Assembly: GCF_021353265.1 (NCBI RefSeq)
Contig: NZ_JAJTWU010000003.1
Coordinates: 310,001 to 374,000, forward strand
DNA length: 64,000 bases
DNA from: Pelomonas cellulosilytica
GTDB taxonomy: Bacteria > Pseudomonadota > Gammaproteobacteria > Burkholderiales > Burkholderiaceae_C
Reading direction: 5' to 3'
Position numbers and translations under genes: made by a program. This document shows positions 1 through 7,192 of the stretch, piece after piece. Below the pieces are notes generated by a model, which did no database searches, was not told where the DNA came from, and was given only the letters and a program-made list of their open reading frames with translations. The first letter of the stretch is position 1. Every line of letters starts with the position of its first letter.

Positions 1-321
1 CTGACGCGCGTGCTGGTGCGCGATGGCGAGGGCCTGCAGGTGCTGCTGGTGGACGACATCGCCTACATCGAGGCACAGGCCGACAACGTCGCCTTCCACG
101 CGCACGGGCGCGAACACCTGAAGGCGCAGCGCATCTCCGAGCTGGAAGCCCAGCTCGACCCCGCCCGCTTCGTGCGCGTGCACCGCTCCTTCATCATCAA
201 CCTCGCGGCGCTGCAGGGCCTGGAGAAGACCGACAGCGACGCCTTTGCCGCCCGCATGAAGAACGGCAAGCGCATCCCCATCAGCCGCAGCGGCTACGAG
301 CGGCTGCGCAGCGCGATATGA
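1..321 (+). CDS. LytTR-family DNA-binding response regulator, C-terminal part (5' end outside window)
   Basis: The frame is open to the first base, so this is the 3' end of a longer gene; GTG at 10 is only the first internal start codon. The visible ~106 residues form a LytTR DNA-binding domain: an opening strand VLLVDDIAYIEAQADN, the RISELEAQLDP helix, the VRVHRSFIINL segment typical of LytTR domains, and a closing KNGKRIPISRSGYERLR. Family members usually carry an N-terminal receiver domain and work with a membrane histidine kinase; neither is visible here. The target genes cannot be told from the fragment. Confidence 0.85.
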   Translation: MTRVLVRDGEGLQVLLVDDIAYIEAQADNVAFHAHGREHLKAQRISELEAQLDPARFVRVHRSFIINLAALQGLEKTDSDAFAARMKNGKRIPISRSGYERLRSAI

Positions 322-371
322 GGTCCGCGGTGGTACGACGCTTCGCCTTCCCGATGGCTGGTTGACCCGCG

Positions 372-665
372 ATGCAGTTCACGAAGAAGCTCCGCGAGGG
401 CGTCCAATGCGGCGACATCACCACCAGCATCCGCATCTGGCAGTCGCCTCGCGTGAAGCCTGGCGGCCGCTACCCGATGGCGGGCGGCCACGTCGTCGTC
501 ACGTCCATCCGCGAGATCTCGCTGGCAGACGTCTCGGACGCCCTGGCCCGCGAGTCGGGCTTCCGCAGCCTGGCCGACCTGATGCAGACGGCCCGGCACG
601 GCGGCGGACACAAGGTCTACTTCGTGCGCTTCCGCTACGAGGGCGGCAGCGACGACGCGGTGTGA
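372..665 (+). CDS. Small ASCH/PUA-like conserved protein
   Basis: A 97-residue soluble protein starting MQFTKKLREGV. The pattern K-L-R-x-G-x(5)-T-x-S-x-R-I-W, then GGRY, a hydrophobic strand VVVTSIREISLADV and a closing YFVRFRYEG resembles the short ASCH-type (PUA-like) RNA-binding-fold proteins common in Proteobacteria. No catalytic motif is evident. It sits alone between the LytTR gene and the YihY gene on the same strand. The fold assignment is by sequence resemblance only, and the function is unknown. Confidence 0.6.
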   Translation: MQFTKKLREGVQCGDITTSIRIWQSPRVKPGGRYPMAGGHVVVTSIREISLADVSDALARESGFRSLADLMQTARHGGGHKVYFVRFRYEGGSDDAV

Positions 666-730
666 GCCCTGGTCGCACGGCAAGCCATCGTCCTACAGGC
701 CGTGGGCGCCGGGGTGTCCAGACTTGCCGC

Positions 731-1639
731 ATGCACTGGCTGGACCTGAGAGAAAGATTGCGGCCGCTGGCCCGCGTGCTGCAAATGACGCTGGACGGCT
801 TCCTGGACGACCGCGGGCCGCGCATGGGCGCCGCGCTGGCTTACTACACGCTGTTCTCGCTGGCGCCGCTGCTGCTGATCGTCGTGTCGGTCGCCGGCCT
901 CGTCTGGGGTGGCGAGGCGGTGCGCGGCGAACTCGTCGAGCAGTTGGGCGCTCTGCTGGGGCCGGGCACAGCCTCCACCGTCGAGCAGATGCTGCGCAGC
1001 GTCGCATGGCCGGCCGGCGGCTGGCTGCACACCGCGCTGGGCCTGGGCCTGATGGTGGTGGGCGCGACCACCGTGTTCGCCGAGCTGCAGGACGCGCTCG
1101 ACACGATCTGGCGCGTGCCCGCGCGGCCCATCCAGGGCTGGTGGGCCTGGCTGCGGGCGCGGCTGCTGAGCTTCGGCCTCATCCTCGGCCTGAGCTTTCT
1201 GCTGCTGGTGTCTCTGCTGCTGGGTGCCGCGCTGTCGGCGGCCGAGACATGGTGGCGCCCCTGGTTCGGCGGTTGGATGTACGTGGCCGCGCTCGCCAAC
1301 CTCGTCGTCAGCCAGGGCCTGGTGGTGGCCGTATTCGCGCTGATCTTCAAGTGGATGCCGCGGGCGCGCATCGCCTGGCGCGACGTGCTGCTGGGCGCGC
1401 TCGTCACCGCCGGGCTGTTCGAGCTCGGCCGGCGGGTCATCGGCGCCTACCTCCAGGGCTCGGGCGTCGCGTCTGCGTTCGGCGCGGCGGCGTCCGTCGT
1501 CGCGCTGCTGGTGTGGGTCTACTTCTCGGCGCAGATCCTGCTGCTGGGCGCCGAATTCACCTGGGCATACGCGCGCGTGCTTGGCTCGCGGCAGCCCGCC
1601 GGGGAAAACACGGAGCGCAACCCTCAAGCTTCGAGCTAG
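731..1639 (+). CDS. YihY/BrkB-family inner-membrane protein
   Basis: A 302-residue polytopic membrane protein. Start chosen at ATG 731 (MHWLDLRERLRPL) because the upstream extension of the frame has no membrane-protein character. Family hallmarks are AALAYYTLFSLAPLLLI near residue 35, the LQDALDTIW segment near residue 120, and a conserved last part with TAGLFELGRRVIGAYL followed by ASVVALLVWVYFSAQILLLGAEF. About six hydrophobic segments can be counted. The family was once mis-named ribonuclease BN; its real role (possibly transport or envelope-related) is unsettled. The stop codon overlaps the operator that precedes the gluconokinase gene. Confidence 0.9.
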   Translation: MHWLDLRERLRPLARVLQMTLDGFLDDRGPRMGAALAYYTLFSLAPLLLIVVSVAGLVWGGEAVRGELVEQLGALLGPGTASTVEQMLRSVAWPAGGWLHTALGLGLMVVGATTVFAELQDALDTIWRVPARPIQGWWAWLRARLLSFGLILGLSFLLLVSLLLGAALSAAETWWRPWFGGWMYVAALANLVVSQGLVVAVFALIFKWMPRARIAWRDVLLGALVTAGLFELGRRVIGAYLQGSGVASAFGAAASVVALLVWVYFSAQILLLGAEFTWAYARVLGSRQPAGENTERNPQASS

Positions 1640-1651
1640 GATAGCGCTATC
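1640..1651. promoter_or_regulatory. Palindromic operator ahead of gntK (GATAGCGCTATC)
   Basis: A perfect 12-bp palindrome with a central CpG, the usual centre of LacI-family operators. It is identical to the palindrome at 7019-7030 in the lacI/TonB-receptor intergenic region. In both places it is preceded by TA and a purine, giving the shared string TARGATAGCGCTATCC, so a -10-like TAGGAT (1637-1642) overlaps the operator. Likely bound by the LacI-family regulator at 5928-6974. Confidence 0.7.
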
Positions 1652-1711
1652 CATCTACGGCGCTAACGCTCAGTGCTGCGCCGACCTGCCGTCTCCTCCT
1701 GCCTGCTGCCC

Positions 1712-2233
1712 ATGACCTCCTTCGTGCCCGCTTCAATCGTGTTCATGGGCGTGGCCGGCTGTGGCAAGTCCAGCCTGGGCGTGGCCGTTGCACGGAAGCT
1801 GGGCCGCGTCTGGGTGGAGGGCGACGATTTCCACAGCTCCCACAACCGCCGCAAGATGGCGGCCGGCCACCCGCTCGACGACGGCGACCGCGCTTCGTGG
1901 CTGGCCGCGCTGGGCGAGCAGCTGCGGCTGCACCCCGGCGCGCTGGTGGCCTGCTCCGCGTTGAAGCACAGCTACCGAGAGCAGCTGCGCAGCGCCTCGC
2001 CAGGCCTGCGCTTCGCCTTCCTCGACGTCAGCCCCGAGGAGGCGACCCGCCGTGTGTCGGCGCGGGGTTCGCACTTCTTCCACGCCAGCCTCATCGACAG
2101 CCAGTTTGCGACGCTGCAGTCGCCGGTCGGCGAACCCGGCGTGCTGCGACTGGACGCCACGCTGCCGCTGGAGCAACTGGTCAACCAGGTCTGCGACTGG
2201 CTGCCGGCCAACGCGGCCGCCACGCTTCGCTGA
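1712..2233 (+). CDS. gntK: Gluconokinase
   Basis: A 173-residue kinase that phosphorylates D-gluconate to 6-phosphogluconate. ATG 1712 (MTSFVPASIVFMG) is preferred over GTG 1673 because it places the Walker A loop GVAGCGKS at residues 13-20, as in other family members of ~165-175 residues. Further family features are EGDDFHSSHNRRKMAAGHPLDDGDRASWL (substrate loop), VACSALKHSYREQLR and the SHFFHASLIDSQFATLQ segment. It is the first gene after the palindromic operator and is followed after 13 nt by the symporter gene. The neighbouring GH94 enzyme would supply its substrate gluconate. Confidence 0.93.
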   Translation: MTSFVPASIVFMGVAGCGKSSLGVAVARKLGRVWVEGDDFHSSHNRRKMAAGHPLDDGDRASWLAALGEQLRLHPGALVACSALKHSYREQLRSASPGLRFAFLDVSPEEATRRVSARGSHFFHASLIDSQFATLQSPVGEPGVLRLDATLPLEQLVNQVCDWLPANAAATLR

Positions 2234-2246
2234 AGCAGGCCGCGTC

Positions 2247-3599
2247 ATGTCCACCAAGCCGCTCAAGCGCCTCGAGATCGTCGGCTACGGCCTGGGCGAC
2301 ATGGGGTTCAACTTCTACTGGACCAACGTCTCGACCTTCCTGCTGATCTTCTACACCGACGTGTTCGGCATCACCGCCGGCGCCGCGGCGACGATGCTGT
2401 TCGTTGTGAAGATCTTCAATGCGTTCACCGATCCGATGATCGGCGCCTTCGCCGACCGCACGCGGACGCGCTGGGGCAAGTTCCGCCCCTTCCTGCTGTT
2501 CATGCCGGTGCCGCTGGCCATCGTCGGCGTGCTGACGTACTCGACCCCCGACTTGGGCCCGACCGGCAAGCTCGCGTGGGCGTATGCGACGTACCTGTTG
2601 CTGATGACGCTGTACACCGCCGCCAACCTGCCGTACAGCGCGTTGTCCGGCGTGATTTCGGGCGACTCGCGCGAGCGCACCGCCGTCAACGCATCGCGCT
2701 TCGTGGCCGGCTTCGCGGGCGGCATGGTCGTCACGGCGGTCTCGCCGCAGCTGGTGGCGTGGCTGGGCGGCGACGACCATGCCCGCGGCTGGACGCTGAC
2801 GATGGTCGTCTGGGGCGTGCTGGCGACGCTCATCCTGCTGTTCACGTTCCGCACGACGACCGAACGCGTGCAGCCGGCGCAGGCCGAACCGTCGAGCGTC
2901 TGGCAAGACCTGGCCGACCTGCGCAACAACCGACCGTGGATCCTGCTGTTCTTCCTCGCGCTCATCATCATGGGCGGCATCACGCTGCGGCTGACGAGCG
3001 CGGCCTATTACTTCAAGTACGTCGTCAACCGGCCCGAGCTGCTGGCCACCTTCGTACCGGCCTACCTGCTGGCTGCCGCCGCCGGCACGGCGCTGACGCC
3101 GCTGCTGACGCGCTTCGTCGACAAGCGCCGTCTGATGATCTGGCTGATGCTGGCCTCGACCGTGCTGTCGGCTGCCTTCCTGTTCGTGCCCAGCGACGAG
3201 ATCGTGCTGATGTATGCGCTGCAGATCGCACTGGGCCTGGCGCTCGGGCCGAAGTCACCGCTGTCCTTCGCGATGCTGGCCGACACGGCAGACTTCAACG
3301 AATGGCGCAACGGCCGCCGCGCCACCGGGCTGACGTTCGCGGCCAGCTCGTTCGCGCAGAAGCTCGGCACGGCCGTTGCCGTCGGCGTCATCGGCACGCT
3401 GTTCACGTCACTTGGCTACGTGCCCAATGCCGCGCAGTCGGCCGACTCGCAGGCCGGCATCGTCTGGCTGATGTCGGTCATCCCGGCCGCCTTCACGCTG
3501 ATCGCCGCCGGCCTGATGGTCTTCTACACCCTCGACAACCCGACGATGGCGCGCATCCAGGCCGACCTGGCCGCCCGCAAGCTGTCGCCCACGCCCTGA
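2247..3599 (+). CDS. GPH-type (MFS) sugar/cation symporter, probable cellobionate importer
   Basis: A 450-residue transporter of the glycoside-pentoside-hexuronide:cation symporter family in the major facilitator fold. ATG 2247 starts MSTKPLKRLEIVGYGLGDMGFNFYW, the typical GPH opening. FNAFTDPMIGAFADRTRTRWGKFRPFLLF, around residues 55-85, is the family's signature loop between helices 2 and 3. Hydrophobic segments consistent with 12 membrane helices follow. The substrate is inferred from context: between gluconokinase and a probable cellobionic acid phosphorylase it would carry the disaccharide acid (or gluconate) across the inner membrane. It is 6 nt from the next gene, so the three genes form an operon. 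Confidence 0.85.
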   Translation: MSTKPLKRLEIVGYGLGDMGFNFYWTNVSTFLLIFYTDVFGITAGAAATMLFVVKIFNAFTDPMIGAFADRTRTRWGKFRPFLLFMPVPLAIVGVLTYSTPDLGPTGKLAWAYATYLLLMTLYTAANLPYSALSGVISGDSRERTAVNASRFVAGFAGGMVVTAVSPQLVAWLGGDDHARGWTLTMVVWGVLATLILLFTFRTTTERVQPAQAEPSSVWQDLADLRNNRPWILLFFLALIIMGGITLRLTSAAYYFKYVVNRPELLATFVPAYLLAAAAGTALTPLLTRFVDKRRLMIWLMLASTVLSAAFLFVPSDEIVLMYALQIALGLALGPKSPLSFAMLADTADFNEWRNGRRATGLTFAASSFAQKLGTAVAVGVIGTLFTSLGYVPNAAQSADSQAGIVWLMSVIPAAFTLIAAGLMVFYTLDNPTMARIQADLAARKLSPTP

Positions 3600-3605
3600 C
3601 ACCCC

Positions 3606-5936
3606 ATGCTTGGCCCCATCGACCACGGCGAGCGCTACGAGCTCGCCAGCCCCACCGCCCTGCCCCTGGCCGGCGCCTTCCTGTGGAACCGCCGGATGAT
3701 GATCCAGGCCACCTGCCGCGGTTATGCGACGGCGCAGTTCATGCAGCCCGAACCGGCCAAGTACGCGCATGCGCCCAACCTTGAGGCCAAGACCTTCATG
3801 CAGCCGGAGCAGGCCTACTACGCCCATCACCCCGGCCGTTTCGTCTACGTGAAGGACGAGGACACCGGCGAGCTCTTCTCGGCGCCCTACGAACCCGTGC
3901 GCGCCCCGGTCGACAGCTTCCGCTTCATCGCCGGCCGGCACGACCTGGGCTGGGTGGTAGAGCACCTGGGCGTGCGTATCGAGCTGACGCTGGGCCTGCC
4001 CACCGATGACGTCGCCGAGCTGTGGACGCTGCGCGTGACAAACCTGTCAGGCCGCCCGCGCCGGCTGAGCGTCGTGCCGTACTTCCCCATCGGCTACATG
4101 TCTTGGATGAACCAGTCGGCCGAATGGCGCGCCGACCTGAACGGCATCGTCGCCAGCTGCATCACGCCCTATCAGAAGGTGGCGGACTACTTCAAGAACC
4201 TGCACCTGAAGGACAAGACCGTCTTCCTGTGCGAGCGCACGCCCGATGCCTGGGAGGCGGCGCAGGCCGCATTCGAAGGTGAAGGCGGCCTGCACAACCC
4301 GAGCGCGCTGCAGGCCGAGCGGCTCGCCGGCGGCGATGCCCGCTACGAGACACCGGCGGCCTGCGTGCAATACCGCCTCGCATTGGACGCCGGGGAGAGC
4401 GAGACCTACCGCTTCCTGTTCGGCCCCGCGTTCGACGACGCCGAGGCCATCCGGCTGCGCGACGCCTACCTCGGCGAAGCCGGCTTCGCCGCGGCCCGCG
4501 AGGCCTATGCCGCCTACGTCGACCGCGGCCGCGGCTGTCTACGGATCAGCACACCCGACGCCGACTTCGACAACTTCGTCAACCACTGGCTGCCGCGGCA
4601 GGTGTTCTATCACGGCGACGTCAACCGCCTGAGCACCGACCCGCAGACGCGCAACTACCTGCAGGACAACCTCGGCATGGCGTACATCGCGCCGGCGGTC
4701 ACGCGCGGCGCACTGCTGCACGCGCTGGGCCAGCAGCAGGCCAGTGGCGCCATGCCCGACGGCATCCTGCTCGTCGAAGGCGCCGAGCTGAAATACATCA
4801 ACCAGGTGCCGCACACCGACCACTGCGTCTGGTTGCCGGTGTGCCTGCAAAGCTACCTGGACGAAACGGCCGACTTCGCGCTGCTGCAGGAGGTCGTCAA
4901 CGGCATGACCGTGGCGGAGCGGCTGGACGCCGCGATGGCCTGGCTGCACCAGGACCGCGACGCGCGCGGCCTGAACTTCATCGCCCAGGGCGACTGGTGC
5001 GACCCGATGAACATGGTGGGCTACAAGGGCCAGGGCGTGTCCGGCTGGCTGACGGTCGCTGCGGCTTTCGCAATGAAGCTGTGGGCCGGCATCTGCGACG
5101 ACGCGGGCCGCACCGCGCAGGCCGGCCGTTGGCGCGCCGTGGCGGCCGAGCTCAACGGCGCCGCCAACCGCCACCTGTGGGACGGCGACTGGTTCGCCCG
5201 CGGCATCACCGACGACGGCGTCGTCTTCGGCGTCAGCGCGGACGCCGAGGGCCGCATCTACCTGAACCCGCAGTCCTGGGCTCTGCTCAGCGGCGCGGCG
5301 AGCGCGGAGCAGCGCCAGAAGATGATCGCCGCCATCGAGGCGCAGCTGGAAACGCCGCACGGTGTGGCGATGTTCAACCCGCCGTACTCGCGCATGCGCG
5401 ACGACGTGGGCCGCGTGACGCAGAAGCACCCGGGCTCGGCCGAGAACGGCGCCGTCTACAACCACGCCGCGAGTTTCTACATCCATGCGCTGTACGACGC
5501 CGGCGACGGCGAGCGCGCGTTCAAGCTGCTGCGGCAGATGATCCCCGGCCCCGACATGGCGGACATCCTGCAGCGTGGCCAGCTGCCGGTCTACATCCCG
5601 AACTACTACCGCGGCGCCCACCGGCAGTACCCGCGCACCGCCGGCCGCTCCAGCCAGCTGTTCAACACGGGCACCGCGGCCTGGGCCTACCGCTGTGTCA
5701 TCGAGGGCCTGTGCGGCCTGCGCGGCTGCGCCGAGGGGCTGCGGGTGCAGCCGCAGCTGCCGGCGGGGTGGAACGAGATGAGCGCCGTGCGCGAGTTCCG
5801 CGGCGCGAGCTTCCACCTGAACGTCCGGCGTGGCGGCAACGGTGAAGTGCGTGTGGACGGCCAGCCGCTGCCGGACGGCGTCGTGCGGGGCATCGCGGCC
5901 GGCCGCAGCTACCGCATTGAGGTGACCCTAGGCTGA
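3606..5936 (+). CDS. GH94 cellobionic acid phosphorylase
   Basis: A 776-residue cytoplasmic GH94 enzyme. Predicted reaction: cellobionate + phosphate to alpha-glucose 1-phosphate + gluconate. The general acid is Asp463 in QGDWCDPMN. In the Saccharophagus degradans enzyme, Arg609, Lys613 and Gln190 of the partner subunit bind the gluconate carboxylate. Here an Arg-x3-Lys pair occurs at 603/607 (GRVTQKH), 140 residues after the catalytic Asp, and Gln190 is in [11 protein letters not shown] at the same number. These residues separate it from plain cellobiose phosphorylases, which have no carboxylate to hold. Co-transcription with gluconokinase supports the call. The gene ends in a 9-nt convergent overlap with the lacI-type gene. 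Substrate remains inferred. Confidence 0.85.
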   Translation: MLGPIDHGERYELASPTALPLAGAFLWNRRMMIQATCRGYATAQFMQPEPAKYAHAPNLEAKTFMQPEQAYYAHHPGRFVYVKDEDTGELFSAPYEPVRAPVDSFRFIAGRHDLGWVVEHLGVRIELTLGLPTDDVAELWTLRVTNLSGRPRRLSVVPYFPIGYMSWMNQSAEWRADLNGIVASCITPYQKVADYFKNLHLKDKTVFLCERTPDAWEAAQAAFEGEGGLHNPSALQAERLAGGDARYETPAACVQYRLALDAGESETYRFLFGPAFDDAEAIRLRDAYLGEAGFAAAREAYAAYVDRGRGCLRISTPDADFDNFVNHWLPRQVFYHGDVNRLSTDPQTRNYLQDNLGMAYIAPAVTRGALLHALGQQQASGAMPDGILLVEGAELKYINQVPHTDHCVWLPVCLQSYLDETADFALLQEVVNGMTVAERLDAAMAWLHQDRDARGLNFIAQGDWCDPMNMVGYKGQGVSGWLTVAAAFAMKLWAGICDDAGRTAQAGRWRAVAAELNGAANRHLWDGDWFARGITDDGVVFGVSADAEGRIYLNPQSWALLSGAASAEQRQKMIAAIEAQLETPHGVAMFNPPYSRMRDDVGRVTQKHPGSAENGAVYNHAASFYIHALYDAGDGERAFKLLRQMIPGPDMADILQRGQLPVYIPNYYRGAHRQYPRTAGRSSQLFNTGTAAWAYRCVIEGLCGLRGCAEGLRVQPQLPAGWNEMSAVREFRGASFHLNVRRGGNGEVRVDGQPLPDGVVRGIAAGRSYRIEVTLG

Positions 5937-6974
5937 GGCCCTCTTCACGACCTGGAAGCCCAGGTCCAGTTGCGGCTGCTCCACCGGGTTGCCGCGCATC
6001 AAGGCCATCAGCATCTGCGCCGCGCGTTCGCCCATCTCCCGGCGCGGCGTCGCGACGGTGGTCAGCGGCGGCACCATCAGCGCGCTGCCCGGCAGATCGT
6101 TGAAGCCGGCGATGGCCACGCGCTCCGGCACCGGAATGCCCAGCCGCAACGCGGCCAGCAGCGCCCCCTGGGCCAGGTCGTCGTTGCAGAAGAAGATCGC
6201 GTCGGTCTCGGGCGCGTCACGCAGCACCTGCTCCAGCAGCTGGCCGCCCAGCGCGAGCGACGACGGCTCGGGGCTCAGCAGCTTGTGCATGTGGCCGGCC
6301 AGGCCGACCTCCTGCATCGCCGCCTCGTAGCCGTCGCAGCGCTGCAGCGTGCGGGGGTCCAGTTGGGCAGCGGCATAGGCCACGCGGCGCCGCCCGCTGT
6401 CCAGCAAATGGTGGGTCATGGCCTTGCCGGCCTCCCGCTGCGAGAAGCCCACGCTGTAGAGGGCCGCATCGTCCGCCAGTTCCATGACATGGACGCAGGG
6501 CACGCCACTGCCGGCGATGAGGGCCGCCGCGCCGGGACTGCGCTCGAACCCGGTCAGGATGACGCCGGCGGGCCGGTGCGCAAGGAAGCTGCGCAGCACC
6601 GCTTCCTCCTCGTCGGCGTCGTAGTGCGTCACGCCGATCAGCATCTGGTAGCCAGCCGCGACGAAATTGCGTTGCAGCGCGTCCAGCAACTCCACGAACA
6701 CGGTGTTGCTGAGCTTGGGGATGATCACCGCGACGTGGGAGCTGCGGCTGGACGCCAGCGCGCGCGCGGCCGGGTCGGGCACATAACCCAGCGCCTTGGC
6801 GGCGGCCTGCACGCGCTCCACCAGCTCCGCCCCCACTGCCCGCTCGCCGCGCAGCGCGCGTGACACGGTGATGGGGCTGACACCGGCGGCGGCAGCCACG
6901 TCGGCAAGCGTCACGCGGCCGGTGGCGCGAGTGCGTCGGGTCGAAGCGGCGGACGTCGTCTTGCGGCTGGGCAT
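5928..6974 (-). CDS. LacI-family repressor, GntR (gluconate repressor)-like
   Basis: A 348-residue regulator with an N-terminal LacI helix-turn-helix ([27 protein letters not shown], residues ~21-47), the hinge [15 protein letters not shown], and a periplasmic-binding-protein fold. The core reads like E. coli GntR: LTNxVFAEVL-type segment ([14 protein letters not shown]), ARLDERT-type segment ([18 protein letters not shown]), CNDDLAxGA and IAGFNDL. The expected inducer is therefore gluconate or a related acid. It is divergent from the TonB receptor gene and convergent with the phosphorylase gene. The two identical palindromes at 1640-1651 and 7019-7030 are its likely binding sites. Start at ATG 6974 follows a Ser/Thr/Arg-rich tail typical of longer members. 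Confidence 0.88.
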   Translation of the reverse strand: MPSRKTTSAASTRRTRATGRVTLADVAAAAGVSPITVSRALRGERAVGAELVERVQAAAKALGYVPDPAARALASSRSSHVAVIIPKLSNTVFVELLDALQRNFVAAGYQMLIGVTHYDADEEEAVLRSFLAHRPAGVILTGFERSPGAAALIAGSGVPCVHVMELADDAALYSVGFSQREAGKAMTHHLLDSGRRRVAYAAAQLDPRTLQRCDGYEAAMQEVGLAGHMHKLLSPEPSSLALGGQLLEQVLRDAPETDAIFFCNDDLAQGALLAALRLGIPVPERVAIAGFNDLPGSALMVPPLTTVATPRREMGERAAQMLMALMRGNPVEQPQLDLGFQVVKRASA

Positions 6975-7018
6975 GGCTACAGAGTATCCCTCATGGCGCT
7001 GAGGGTTCCGATGCCTAA

Positions 7019-7030
7019 GATAGCGCTATC
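7019..7030. promoter_or_regulatory. Palindromic operator between lacI-type gene and TonB receptor (GATAGCGCTATC)
   Basis: An exact second copy of the 12-bp palindrome at 1640-1651, again overlapping a -10-like hexamer (TAAGAT, 7016-7021). It lies between the divergent repressor and TonB-receptor genes, so one bound repressor could control both. The repeated geometry, with the operator covering the 3' part of the -10 hexamer, argues for repression by blocking polymerase. Confidence 0.7.
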
Positions 7031-7192
7031 CCTCCGCAGAAGAGCCGCACAGAACGGTTGACTGCATGGGCGGAGGCCGGGTTCGCCCGGCTTTTTCTGA
7101 TCGCGCCGGACAGCGCTACCCAGCATCTCCGCTGGCCGTTGCTGTCCGCGCAACACCACAGGCTGCGCGCACGCCGCCATCAGGAGACATCG

